Assembly (NCBI GenBank): GCA_013822265.1
Contig: PNKD01000013.1
Span: 1 to 50,490 of the forward strand
Direction of reading: 5' to 3'
DNA: 50,490 nucleotides
Source: Leptothrix sp. (in: b-proteobacteria)
GTDB lineage: Bacteria > Pseudomonadota > Gammaproteobacteria > Burkholderiales > Burkholderiaceae_C
The notes under the pieces were generated by a model, which was not told where the DNA came from, made no database searches, and was given only the letters and a program-made list of their open reading frames with translations. Below, one piece after another: positions 17,415 to 26,141 of this stretch; positions within the stretch are counted from its first letter, which is position 1, and the number at the start of each line of letters is the position of its first letter. Position numbers and translations under genes: made by a program.

Positions 17415-19427
17415 ATGCCCGAATACCTTGCCCCCGGCGTCTTCGTCGAAGAGACCTCGTTCCGCGCCAAGTCCATCGAGGGCGTGTCCACCACCACCAC
17501 CGGCTTCATCGGTGCGGCGCGGTTCGGCCCGGTGGCGATGGAGCCCGACATCGTCACCAGCCTGAGCGACTACGAGCGCCTGTACGACCCCTTCGCGCCC
17601 GGCAGCGAGGTGGCGTGGTCGGGCAGCACCGCGCCCAACTTCCTGTGGCACGCGGTGCGCGCCTTCTTCAACGAAGGCGGCAAGCGGCTCTACGTGTCGC
17701 GCGTGTTCAAGCCGCTCACCGGCGAGTTCGAGCCCTTCACCGCCGCGGATGAGTTGGCCAGCGCGGCCATGACCGGCACCCACTACCAGGACGGCCACGC
17801 CCGCGTCGACCCCAGCGGCCTGGGCGGCCTGCGCGTGCGCGCCCGCCACCCCGGCGCGGCGGCCAACCTGCGCGTGCGCTTCACGCTCAAGGGCGGCGCC
17901 AACGTGCTGGTGGGCCAGGTCGACCCGGTGAGCGGGTCCACCATCCCCACGCTGCGCTCGGTGAACGACCTCGACCTGGTGTGGATACGCGACCGCACCA
18001 GCTCACCGGCTGCCGCCGACACCGGGCTCTTCGCCGTCGCGCACTGGGACGAGGACCAGGCGCTGTGGCGCTTCGAGCCCATGGCCCTGACCTCGCCGGT
18101 CGAGGCCGGCGACTGGTTCGACGTCACCGCGCTCAACCCCGACCAGGCGCCCGACCAGGGCGACTCGGTGCGCATCGTCACGCTGGGCGTGTCGCTGCTG
18201 TCGCGCGACGGCGCGCGCGAGATCGCCACCTGGGCCGGCCTGCCGCTGCACCCCAGCCACCGCTCGGCAGGCGCGGCCGACTCGGTGTTCGCGCGTTTCG
18301 CCACCGAGCCCACCTCCACCGCCGACGCACGCGGCCTGCCGCTGGTCATCGCACGCGACCCGGCCGCGGTGTCAGACGCCTTCGACGTGCTGGCCGCGCT
18401 GTTCGGCGCCGACCCCACCACGCTGCTGGTGCCCGGCACCGAAGAAACCCGCCGCGGCGTGACCCCGGCCGACAAGCTGACGCTGGGCGTGGGCAACACC
18501 TTCCTGCTCGAAGGCGGCAACGACGGCCAGCGCCCCGAGGCCGGTGAATACGAAGGCGAGGCCGACCCGCGCAAGGGCTACAGCCTGGGCCTGAAGCAGT
18601 TCGAGGACATCGAGGACATCTCGATGGTGGCCGCCCCTGGCAGCACCTGGAACTACGCCGCCTACCGCGAGAACGCCAACGCCGTCACCGGCCTGCTGAT
18701 CGGCCACGCCGAGCGCATGCGCTACCGCGTCGCGCTGCTCGACAGCGCCGAGGGCCAGACGATCTCCGATGTGCGCGGCATGCGCGCCAAGCTCGACAGC
18801 AAACACGCCGCGCTCTACTACCCCTGGGTGAGCGTGCTCGACCCGGTGACGCGCCAGGAGATCAAGCTGCCGCCCAGCGGCTTCGTGGCCGGCATCTGCG
18901 CCCGCAACGACGTCGAGCGCGGCGTCTGGAAGGCACCCGCCAACGAGGTCGTGCGCTTGGCGCTGGGCTTCGAGACGCTGCTCAACAAGGGCCAGCAGGA
19001 GGTGCTCAACCCCGAGGGCGTCAACTGCTTGCGCTACTTCGAGGGCCGGGGCTTTCGGCTCTGGGGCGCACGCACCATCAGCAGCGACCCCGAGTGGAAG
19101 TACCTCAATGTGCGGCGCTACTTCGCCTACCTCGAGCGCAGCATCGACAAGGGCACGCAGTGGGCGGTGTTCGAGCCCAACGGCGACGCGCTGTGGGCCA
19201 ACGTGCGCCGCACGATCGAAGACTTCCTGCTCAACGAATGGCAGAGCGGCGCGCTGCTCGGCGACAAGCCCGAGAAGGCCTTCTTCGTGCGCTGCGACCG
19301 CAGCACGATGACGCAGAACGACCTCGACAACGGGCGCCTGATCTGCCTCATCGGCGTGGCGCCGCTGAAGCCGGCCGAGTTCGTGATCTTCCGCATCGGC
19401 CAGTGGACGGCCGACCGCAGGGCCTGA
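17415..19427 (+). CDS. Contractile sheath protein (main sheath)
   Basis: A 670-residue sheath protein that surrounds the inner tube and contracts to drive it forward. The N-terminus (MPEYLAPGVFVEETSFRAKS) and the conserved C-terminus (VRRTIEDFLLNEWQSGAL, and RCDRSTMTQNDLDNGRLICL) are typical of phage-tail/eCIS sheaths. Length exceeds Afp2 (~355) because of an inserted outer region between about 110 and 300. ATG 17415 follows AAGGAGA by four bases, a strong ribosome site befitting a high-copy protein; the frame is open far upstream but overlaps the preceding gene. It precedes the tube gene. Confidence 0.95.
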   Translation: MPEYLAPGVFVEETSFRAKSIEGVSTTTTGFIGAARFGPVAMEPDIVTSLSDYERLYDPFAPGSEVAWSGSTAPNFLWHAVRAFFNEGGKRLYVSRVFKPLTGEFEPFTAADELASAAMTGTHYQDGHARVDPSGLGGLRVRARHPGAAANLRVRFTLKGGANVLVGQVDPVSGSTIPTLRSVNDLDLVWIRDRTSSPAAADTGLFAVAHWDEDQALWRFEPMALTSPVEAGDWFDVTALNPDQAPDQGDSVRIVTLGVSLLSRDGAREIATWAGLPLHPSHRSAGAADSVFARFATEPTSTADARGLPLVIARDPAAVSDAFDVLAALFGADPTTLLVPGTEETRRGVTPADKLTLGVGNTFLLEGGNDGQRPEAGEYEGEADPRKGYSLGLKQFEDIEDISMVAAPGSTWNYAAYRENANAVTGLLIGHAERMRYRVALLDSAEGQTISDVRGMRAKLDSKHAALYYPWVSVLDPVTRQEIKLPPSGFVAGICARNDVERGVWKAPANEVVRLALGFETLLNKGQQEVLNPEGVNCLRYFEGRGFRLWGARTISSDPEWKYLNVRRYFAYLERSIDKGTQWAVFEPNGDALWANVRRTIEDFLLNEWQSGALLGDKPEKAFFVRCDRSTMTQNDLDNGRLICLIGVAPLKPAEFVIFRIGQWTADRRA

Positions 19428-19477
19428 GCGCATGAACACACGCGCGCTGCCCACCCCGCAACCCACAGGAGCACACG

Positions 19478-19930
19478 ATGGCCGTCCTGCGTGACCGACC
19501 CTATGTCCAGTTCAACTTCCTCGTCGACCTCGGCACCGGCAACACCGAAGGCCCCGAAGCCGGCTTCCAGGAGGTCAGCGGCATCGGCATGGAAGTGACC
19601 GTGTCCGAGTACCGCAACGGCAACGAGAAAGAGAACGCCGTGCGCAAGATCACCGGGCTCAACAAATCGACCGACGTGACGCTCAAGCGCGGCGTCGTCG
19701 GCTCGCTCAACCTCTACAGCTGGCTGCACCAGATCCGCAACGGCGACCAGAGCGCGATGCGCACGGTCACCATCCAGCTGCAGAACGAGGACCACACCGC
19801 CGTCGTGCAGACCTGGAAGCTGATGCGGGCCCGCATCATCAAGCACACCAGCGGGCCGCTCAACGCCAAAGGCACCGACGTGGCGATGGAAGAGCTGGTG
19901 TTGGCCTACGAGCGGCTAGAGATGGAATAG
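19478..19930 (+). CDS. Inner tube protein 1 (gp19-like, Afp1/Pvc1-like)
   Basis: A 150-residue tube protein of the T4 gp19-like family; hexameric rings stack to form the tube carrying cargo. Characteristic stretches: PYVQFNFLVDLGTG, FQEVSGIGMEVTVSEYR and TLKRGVVGSLNLYSWLHQIR. AGGAG seven bases upstream of ATG supports the start. It follows the main sheath and precedes the second sheath, so it is the probable major tube subunit. Confidence 0.95.
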   Translation: MAVLRDRPYVQFNFLVDLGTGNTEGPEAGFQEVSGIGMEVTVSEYRNGNEKENAVRKITGLNKSTDVTLKRGVVGSLNLYSWLHQIRNGDQSAMRTVTIQLQNEDHTAVVQTWKLMRARIIKHTSGPLNAKGTDVAMEELVLAYERLEME

Positions 19931-19973
19931 GCCCCATTGCCGTGACCCGACGAGCCGCAATGAGCCGCCCACG

Positions 19974-22868
19974 ATGAGCACCGTGCTGCAACGCCGCCTG
20001 CCCGGCGTGCTGTTCGACGTGCCCGCGCCGGCGCTGCGCGAGGTGCTGCCGCGCATGGACATCGCTCACTTCGTCGGTTATGCCGCGGCCGGGCCGCTGG
20101 ACGTGCCGGTGGCGGTGGAGAGCCTGGCCGAGTTCGAGGCCGTCTTCGGGCCCGAGCTGACGCTGCTGGTCGACGACGACGGCCAGCCCGTGCGCGGCCT
20201 GCTGCACGGCAGCCTGCGCGGCTTCTTCGGCCACGGCGGTCGCCGCGCCTGGGTGCAGCGTGTGGCCGCAAGCGAGGCGGTGACGAACCGCTTTCCGCTG
20301 CAGCAGATGCTGCACGCCACGCCCACGCCGTCGGGCGGCGGCTGGCAGCTGGCCCCGGCCTTCATCGCCGCGCGCTCGCCCGGCGCCTGGGCCGACGGGC
20401 TGACGGTGGCCGCCACCGTCACGCCGCAATGGCTGCCGCTGCAGCCGCTGGCCTTCGACGGCCAGACGCTGCTGCTGCGGACCCGCGGCCCGCAGGCCCT
20501 GGCCGCCGGCGACACGCTGCGCGTGCCGCTGCAGGCCGGGCTGTCGCTGCAGGGCCGCGTGGCCTGGATCGAAGCACCCACGGCCCTCAGCGGCGGCGCC
20601 CGCCAACGGCGGCTGGCGCTGGGCACGCTGGTGAGCGTGCAGGTCCGAACCAGCGGCAGCCCCGTGGCGCTGCGCTGGTTCACGCCGGGCACCGACAGCC
20701 TCGTCGAGCACGAAGCCGCCGCCAGCGGCACCTGGCAGACCGACGGCCGGCTGGCGCTGCAGGTCCGGCTGCCGGCGGACGTGGCCTTGGGCGTGGGCGA
20801 GGTGCTGCAGCTCGGCTTCGACACCGACGACGACACGACGCCGCCGAGCTGGCTGGTGATCGACAGCGCCGACGCCGCCGAGGTCGCCGACGGCGACGGC
20901 CGCATCGCCCACGGGCTGGCGGGCCGCGCCTGGCAGGTGCACACCGCGCCCGAGCCGGCAGCCATAGACACCTGGCTGCTTGCCGCCGACGAACGCGCCG
21001 GGCAACGCCTCACCGCGGCGCTGCGCGTGGCGCAGCAAGGCGAGGCCGACCACCTGCTCGACGGCCTGGCGCTGGCAGCGCCGGGCGCCACGAACCGCAT
21101 GAACGGCATGAACGGCACGAACGGCACGAACGGTACCGACGCCGCAAACGGCGCCGGTGACGCGGGCCCGGTCAGCCTGGCTGCGCTGCCCGACGACATC
21201 GCCTTCTTCACGCAGCGGGGCCGCGCGCAGCCCGTGGCCCAGGCGGCGAGCCTGGCCGAGCAGAGCTTCGAGGCCAGCCGGCCCGACCCCATCGGCCGCC
21301 TGCCGCGGCGTTTTCCGCTGGCCTCGCTGCCGGCGCCACTGAATGCCTTCTTCATCCCGCTGGACGGCGGCGCCGCGCCGGCCGGCGGCCTGGGCGCGCG
21401 CGGCCATGGCGCCGACGCGCTGCAGCGCGACGGCCTGGCGCAGCACGGCTGGCCGCTGTTTGCCGAGCCGCTGCTGGCCGACCAGCACGCCGACACCCTG
21501 GCCGACCAGGCCGAGGCGCTGCGCCTGCTGGGCCGCACGCCGCGGCCACTGCGCGGGCTGCACGCGGCCTTCGGCTCGGTGGCGGCCGGCGTGGCCGACG
21601 AGCCCACGCTGCTGGTGCTGCCCGATGCCGTGCAGGCCGGCTGGCAGCGCCGCGCCGCGCCGCCGCCGGCGTGGCTCGAACTGCCGGCCGAGCCCACGCC
21701 AACGCCGCCGCCTTGCAGCGCCTTCGACGACTGCGATCTCACGCCGCTGCCGGCCCCGCGCTTCGTGCAGGGCGTCGACCCCGACGCCGCCGGCCGCTAC
21801 ACGCTGCAGTGGACGCTGCCCGAGCCCGGCGCGGCCTTCGAACTGCAAGAGAGCAGCGACGCCGGCTTCGCCGCCGCCAGCAGCGCCTACGAAGGCAGCG
21901 CCACACGCCACACGGTGGCCGGCAAGCCGCCGGGCGCGGCCTTCTACCGCGTGCGGGCACGGCACGGGCGGCGGCTTAGCCCGTGGTCGCGCACGGTGCG
22001 TGTGCTCGTCGGCCGGCGCGGCTTCGAACCCCGGCCCTGGCGCGCCGACGACCTGCTGGCGCTGCACCGCCTGATGCTGCGCACCGCCGCCGCGCGCGGC
22101 GACCTGCTGGCCGTGCTGGCACTGCCGCAGCACTACAGCGGCGCCGACGCCGCCGCGCACGCCGACACGCTGCGCAGCAGCGCCGCTGCACTGCCCGGCC
22201 AGCCGCCGCCGCTGGCCGACGACGAGGCGCGTGCGCTTGGCTTCGGCGCGTTGCACCACCCCTGGCTGCTGACGCGCCGCGTCGACACCGTGGTCGCCGC
22301 GCCGCCCGACGGTGCCGTGGCCGGGCAGCTGGCGGCCGGCGCGCTGGCGCGCGGCGCCTGGATCGCCGTGGCCAACCAGCCGCTGCGCGACGTCGTGGCC
22401 CTGGCCGAAGCCGCGCCCGGCGCCGACGCGCAGGCCCTGCTCGACGCCCAGGTCAACCTCGTGCGCAACGGCCCGCGCGGCTTCGTGCTGGGCAGCGCCG
22501 ACACGCTGACAACCGACGCCGACTGGCGCCCCGTCAACGTGCGGCGGCTGATGTCGCTGCTGCGCCGCGTGGCGCTGCGCCAGGGCGCGCTCTACCTCTT
22601 CGAGCCCAACGGGCGCACGCTGCAGCGCACCGTCGAGCGCGCCTTCAATGCGCTGCTGGCCGAGCTCTTCGAGCGCGGCGCCTTCGCCGGCCGCAGCGCG
22701 CGCGAGGCCTACGCCGTCGACGTCGGCGACGAACTCAACACGCCGGCGCGCGCCGACGCCGGGCAGTTCCGCGTCGACCTCAAGGTGGCGCCGGCACTGC
22801 CGCTGACCTTCCTGCGCGTGCGCCTGGCGCGCAGCGGCGAGCGCCTGGTGGCGCAGGAACAGCGCTGA
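19974..22868 (+). CDS. Long second sheath protein with fibronectin-III-like insert
   Basis: A 964-residue sheath-family protein. The sheath N-terminus is seen in LPGVLFDVPAPALREVLP and GYAAAGPLDVPVAVES, and the sheath C-terminus in WRPVNVRRLMSLLRRVAL and RTLQRTVERAFNALL. Between them lies a large insert: an Asn-Gly repeat linker (residues about 374-388) and a fibronectin-III-like segment at about 590-680 (YTLQWTLPEPGAAFELQESS, then YRVRARHGRRLSPWSRTV). Position between two tube genes matches Afp3/Afp4, minor sheaths nearer the baseplate. The insert would project outwards. Nearly three times Afp2 length, far larger than normal. Confidence 0.88.
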   Translation: MSTVLQRRLPGVLFDVPAPALREVLPRMDIAHFVGYAAAGPLDVPVAVESLAEFEAVFGPELTLLVDDDGQPVRGLLHGSLRGFFGHGGRRAWVQRVAASEAVTNRFPLQQMLHATPTPSGGGWQLAPAFIAARSPGAWADGLTVAATVTPQWLPLQPLAFDGQTLLLRTRGPQALAAGDTLRVPLQAGLSLQGRVAWIEAPTALSGGARQRRLALGTLVSVQVRTSGSPVALRWFTPGTDSLVEHEAAASGTWQTDGRLALQVRLPADVALGVGEVLQLGFDTDDDTTPPSWLVIDSADAAEVADGDGRIAHGLAGRAWQVHTAPEPAAIDTWLLAADERAGQRLTAALRVAQQGEADHLLDGLALAAPGATNRMNGMNGTNGTNGTDAANGAGDAGPVSLAALPDDIAFFTQRGRAQPVAQAASLAEQSFEASRPDPIGRLPRRFPLASLPAPLNAFFIPLDGGAAPAGGLGARGHGADALQRDGLAQHGWPLFAEPLLADQHADTLADQAEALRLLGRTPRPLRGLHAAFGSVAAGVADEPTLLVLPDAVQAGWQRRAAPPPAWLELPAEPTPTPPPCSAFDDCDLTPLPAPRFVQGVDPDAAGRYTLQWTLPEPGAAFELQESSDAGFAAASSAYEGSATRHTVAGKPPGAAFYRVRARHGRRLSPWSRTVRVLVGRRGFEPRPWRADDLLALHRLMLRTAAARGDLLAVLALPQHYSGADAAAHADTLRSSAAALPGQPPPLADDEARALGFGALHHPWLLTRRVDTVVAAPPDGAVAGQLAAGALARGAWIAVANQPLRDVVALAEAAPGADAQALLDAQVNLVRNGPRGFVLGSADTLTTDADWRPVNVRRLMSLLRRVALRQGALYLFEPNGRTLQRTVERAFNALLAELFERGAFAGRSAREAYAVDVGDELNTPARADAGQFRVDLKVAPALPLTFLRVRLARSGERLVAQEQR
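21092..21136 (+). repeat. Five 9-base tandem repeats (Asn-Gly linker)
   Basis: Units GAACCGCAT, GAACGGCAT, GAACGGCAC, GAACGGCAC and GAACGGTAC run from 21092 to 21136, encoding an N-G-M/T linker in the second sheath. Copy number can vary without frameshift. Confidence 0.9.
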
Positions 22869-22878
22869 GGCCCACGCC

Positions 22879-23337
22879 ATGGCCACCATGCAGCCCTTCA
22901 CCAACTTCAACTTCGCCGTCGAGGTGGTGCGCGCGGGCGGCAGCGCGCCGCTGGTGCAGGCCGCGTTTGCCGAGTGCGACGGGCTCGAGATGGGCATGGA
23001 GTTCAAGACCATCCGCGCCGGCGGCAGCAACGATCGCCAGGTGCGGCTGGCGGGGCCGGTGACGCTGGGCCAGCTGACGCTCAAGCGCGGCATGGCCGGC
23101 GACAGCTTCGACCTCTGGCAGTGGATGAGCGACAGCCTCGCCGACCCCGGCCTGCGCGCCGAGGCCTCGGTGGTGCTGCTGGCCGCCGACGGCAGCACCG
23201 AGCGCGCGCGCTTCGTGCTCGGCCGCTGCCTGCCGGTGAAGCTGAAGGCGCCGCCGCTCAACGGCAAGGACGGCGCGGTGGCCATCGAGGAGTTGCAGAT
23301 CGCCTACGAAACCCTCACCGTCCAGCGCGGTGGCTGA
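22879..23337 (+). CDS. Inner tube protein 2 (gp19-like, Afp5/Pvc5-like)
   Basis: A 152-residue paralogue of the first tube protein (FTNFNFAVEVVRAG, FAECDGLEMGMEFKTIR, LTLKRGMAGDSFDLWQW, and the end AIEELQIAYETL). In Afp/PVC the second tube protein (Afp5) forms the ring joining the tube to the baseplate hub. It lies 10 bases after the second sheath gene and precedes the LysM adaptor, the position expected for Afp5. Confidence 0.93.
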   Translation: MATMQPFTNFNFAVEVVRAGGSAPLVQAAFAECDGLEMGMEFKTIRAGGSNDRQVRLAGPVTLGQLTLKRGMAGDSFDLWQWMSDSLADPGLRAEASVVLLAADGSTERARFVLGRCLPVKLKAPPLNGKDGAVAIEELQIAYETLTVQRGG

Positions 23338-23358
23338 ACCGATGAAAGCCCCACCACC

Positions 23359-24150
23359 ATGACCCCAGGCGCTGCCGCAAAGGCCAGGCTCATCGAACTC
23401 GACGAAACCTTCAAGGAGTTGTCGGGCGGCAAGCAGGTGACGGTGCAGTTCAACCCCGAGTCGCTGAAGCTGTCGTTCGCCAACCAGGTGCAGACGCCGC
23501 CCACCAGCGGCACCGCGGCGGGCGGCGGCAGCGGCGGCGGCACGGGTGACCAGGGCGCGGGCACGGCCGGGCAGCAGTTCGTCGGCTCGGGCACCACCAA
23601 GCTCTCGGTGCAGCTGTGGTTCGACGCCAACGCCGCCGCCGACAGCGGCGAGCGAGTCGACGACGTGCGCCGGCTCACGCAGGAGGTCGTCTACTTCATC
23701 ACCGGCAAGAAGTCGCAGCGCGACCCCACGCGCTTCATCCCGCCGGGGGTGCGCTTTGCATGGGGCAGCTTTCTGTTCGAAGGGCTGATCGAGAGCATCG
23801 AGGAGACCATCGACTTCTTCTCGCCCGACGGCCACCCGCTGCGCGCCAGCATGCAGCTCGGCCTGACGCAGCAGAACATCCTGGTGGCCAGCTTCGGCGA
23901 CGCCGCGCGCCCGCCCGGCGTGCCCGCCGGCCCGGGCCTCTCGCCGCTGGCCGCGGCGGCCGCCGGCAGCACGCTGCAGGGCATGGCCGCAGGCGTGGGT
24001 GCCGGGGTCGCGGCGGGCCTGGGTGCGGCTGCGGGCGGCGGTGCCAGCTGGCAGAGCATCGCCGCGGCCAACGGCATCGACAACCCGCGTGCGCTGGTGC
24101 CGGGCCAGCTCATCGATCTCAACGCGCGCGCGCCGCGCAGCCTGTTCTGA
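23359..24150 (+). CDS. LysM tube-baseplate adaptor (Afp7/Pvc7-like)
   Basis: A 263-residue protein of the eCIS adaptor family (like gp53/gpX). The N-terminus (KQVTVQFNPESLKLSFANQV) is diagnostic, followed by a glycine-rich loop and core (VRRLTQEVVYFITGKK, then RFAWGSFLFEGLIESIEET). A glycine/alanine-rich linker leads to a C-terminal LysM motif (WQSIAAANGIDNPRAL, about residues 228-254). LysM here is a structural joint, not necessarily a peptidoglycan binder. It follows tube 2 and precedes DUF5908, the Afp order apart from swapping of 6 and 7. Confidence 0.92.
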   Translation: MTPGAAAKARLIELDETFKELSGGKQVTVQFNPESLKLSFANQVQTPPTSGTAAGGGSGGGTGDQGAGTAGQQFVGSGTTKLSVQLWFDANAAADSGERVDDVRRLTQEVVYFITGKKSQRDPTRFIPPGVRFAWGSFLFEGLIESIEETIDFFSPDGHPLRASMQLGLTQQNILVASFGDAARPPGVPAGPGLSPLAAAAAGSTLQGMAAGVGAGVAAGLGAAAGGGASWQSIAAANGIDNPRALVPGQLIDLNARAPRSLF

Positions 24151-24158
24151 GAGCCGCG

Positions 24159-24320
24159 ATGCCCGTCGTCATCAACGAAGTCGAAGTGCTGCCCGAGAGC
24201 CCGCCGGGCACCGCGGCCGCGCCGCCCGCCGCGCCCGCGCCGGCGCCACTGGACGCCGCCGAACTGCAGCGCCTGCTGGCCGAGCTGCACGAGCAGGCGC
24301 TGCGCCTGCACGCGCACTGA
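24159..24320 (+). CDS. DUF5908 small eCIS protein (Afp6/Pvc6-like position)
   Basis: A 53-residue protein beginning MPVVINEVEVLPES, which fits the DUF5908 family of tiny eCIS proteins; the middle is Pro/Ala-rich and the end is a short helix (AAELQRLLAELHEQALRLH). Its role is unclear; homologues occur beside the adaptor and hub genes. Eight bases after the adaptor stop and 18 before the hub gene. Easily missed because of its size. Confidence 0.75.
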   Translation: MPVVINEVEVLPESPPGTAAAPPAAPAPAPLDAAELQRLLAELHEQALRLHAH

Positions 24321-24338
24321 CACGCGAACACAAGCCAC

Positions 24339-25406
24339 ATGGACGCCGACCGCAACGCCCTCACCTCGGCCCGCCCGGCCATCGAAATCGACGGCCGGGC
24401 GCAGCCGCGGCTGGACGCCGGGCTGATGCGCATCGCGCTGGTCGACGGCATCGACGGCCAGGCCCACGCCGAGGCCGAGTTCGGCAACTGGGGCGGCAGC
24501 GACGCCGGCGTCGGCTACCTGTGGTTCGACCGCGCCACGCTCGACTTCGGCAAGCGTTTCACCGTCAAGCTGGGCGACAGCGTGGTCTTCGAGGGCCGTA
24601 TCAGCGCGCTCGAGGCGCGTTTCCCCGAGGCCACGCCGCCCACGCTGGCGCTGCGCGCCGAAGACGCGCTGCAGGACCTGCGCATGACGCGGCGCACGCG
24701 CCACTTCGCCAACCAGAGCGACGCCGACGTGGTGCGCGCCATCGCCGGCGACCACGGCCTGCAGACCACCATCGACCTGCCCGGCGCCGCACTGCCGCTG
24801 CTGGTGCAGGCCAACGAGAGCGACCTCGCCTTCCTGCGCCGCCGTGCGCGCGCGATGGACGCCGACCTCTTCGTGCGCGACGGCACGCTGCACGCCGTGG
24901 CCCGCGCCTCGCGCGCCGGCCCAGCGCTGCGCCTGAGCCGCGGCGCCGAGCTGCGCGAGTTCACGGTGGCCGCCGACCTCGCACACCAGCGCACGGCGCT
25001 GGTGTGCAGCGGCTGGGACGTGGCGGCCAAGCAGGCCGTGGCGGCGCGTGCCGAGGCCAGCGTCATCCAGTCCGAGGCCCAGGCCGGCGACAGCGGCCTG
25101 CAGCTGCTGCAGCAGGCCTTCGGCGCCCGCACGGACACGCTGACCCACCGCGTGCCCTTCGACGAAAGCGGCGCGCGCGCCGAGGCCGAGGCGCTGCTGC
25201 GCACGCTGGCGCGGCGTTTCGTGCGCGGCCGCGGCACGGCGGCGGTGAACGCCGCGCTGCATGCCGGCGGCCGTGTCGACCTCGTCGGCCTGGGGCCGCT
25301 CTTCTCGGGCGAATACGGCGTGCTCGAAGTCACCCACCGCTTCGACGCCGGCCGCGGCCTGCGCAGCGAATTCACGGTCGAGCGCCCCTGGCTCGGCCGC
25401 ACCTGA
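24339..25406 (+). CDS. Baseplate hub protein (gpD/gp27-like)
   Basis: A 355-residue protein of the phage late-control gpD/VgrG N-terminal type, which forms the trimeric hub at the bottom of the tube. Recognisable parts are TVKLGDSVVFEGRISALEAR, FANQSDADVVRAIAGDHG and VQANESDLAFLRRRARAMDA. In Afp8 and VgrG the hub is fused to the spike; here it ends after ERPWLGRT and the spike is a separate gene starting 8 bases later. Confidence 0.9.
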   Translation: MDADRNALTSARPAIEIDGRAQPRLDAGLMRIALVDGIDGQAHAEAEFGNWGGSDAGVGYLWFDRATLDFGKRFTVKLGDSVVFEGRISALEARFPEATPPTLALRAEDALQDLRMTRRTRHFANQSDADVVRAIAGDHGLQTTIDLPGAALPLLVQANESDLAFLRRRARAMDADLFVRDGTLHAVARASRAGPALRLSRGAELREFTVAADLAHQRTALVCSGWDVAAKQAVAARAEASVIQSEAQAGDSGLQLLQQAFGARTDTLTHRVPFDESGARAEAEALLRTLARRFVRGRGTAAVNAALHAGGRVDLVGLGPLFSGEYGVLEVTHRFDAGRGLRSEFTVERPWLGRT

Positions 25407-25414
25407 TCCGCACC

Positions 25415-26137
25415 ATGCAGCAACCCGACCCGACCATGCTCGAAGCCCTGCTGCAGGGCCGCCAGGCCAGCGGCTGGGGCGGTGTCTTCCACGGCGTGCA
25501 CCCGGCGCTGGTGACCGACATCGCCGACCCCGACAACCAGGGCCGCGTCAAGGTCGGCCTGCCCTGGCTGCCCGACAGCGCCGGCGCCGCCTGCGAGCTG
25601 TGGGCGCGGCTGGCCACGCTGATGGGCGGCAACAACCGCGGCAGCTGGTTCATCCCCGACGTCGACGACGAGGTGCTGGTGGCCTTCGAGGCCGGCGACC
25701 TGCGCCGCCCCTACGTCATAGGCGCGCTCTGGAACGGCCGCGACGCGCCGCCCGAGACCATGGACGGCAGCGGCCGGAACCACCTCAAGGTGCTGCGCTC
25801 ACGCAACGGCGTGAAGGTCACGCTCGACGACCACGACGGCCAGGAACAGCTGGTGCTCGAGACCCCCGGCGGCCAGAAGGTGACGCTGAAGGACGGCCCC
25901 GGCGCGATCGAGATCGAGGACAGCAACGGCAACAGCGTGAAGCTCGAGAGCGCGGGCATCACCGTCACCGCGTCGGCCAAGGTCACGGTCAACGCCAGCC
26001 TCGTCGAGGTCTCGGCGAGCATGGTCAAGGTCGACGCCGGCATGAGCAGGTTCTCGGGCGTGGTGCAGGCCGACACCGTGATCTGCAACAGCATCATCAG
26101 CGCCTCGTACACGCCGGGCGCCGGCAACATCTGGTGA
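25415..26137 (+). CDS. Spike protein (gpV/gp5-like OB fold with beta-prism)
   Basis: A 240-residue central spike. The OB-fold is seen in PALVTDIADPDNQGRVKVGL and WFIPDVDDEVLVAFEAGD, then RRPYVIGALWNGRDAPP. After this come the repetitive beta-strands of a spike needle (GPGAIEIEDSNGNSVKLESA, then VTVNASLVEVSASMVKVD). It ends SYTPGAGNIW, typical of Afp8-type spikes. It trimerises on the hub and pierces the target membrane. No PAAR tip gene was found next to it. Confidence 0.92.
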   Translation: MQQPDPTMLEALLQGRQASGWGGVFHGVHPALVTDIADPDNQGRVKVGLPWLPDSAGAACELWARLATLMGGNNRGSWFIPDVDDEVLVAFEAGDLRRPYVIGALWNGRDAPPETMDGSGRNHLKVLRSRNGVKVTLDDHDGQEQLVLETPGGQKVTLKDGPGAIEIEDSNGNSVKLESAGITVTASAKVTVNASLVEVSASMVKVDAGMSRFSGVVQADTVICNSIISASYTPGAGNIW

Positions 26138-26141
26138 GGCC

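Noticed and set aside
19860..23285. A very long open frame on the minus strand (about 1140 codons), and similar ones at 33000-36110 and 45378-48419
   Set aside because: They run opposite clear sheath, tube, baseplate and cargo genes, show low-complexity Arg/Ala/Gly/Gln/His composition and no family likeness. Long antisense frames are expected in such GC-rich DNA.
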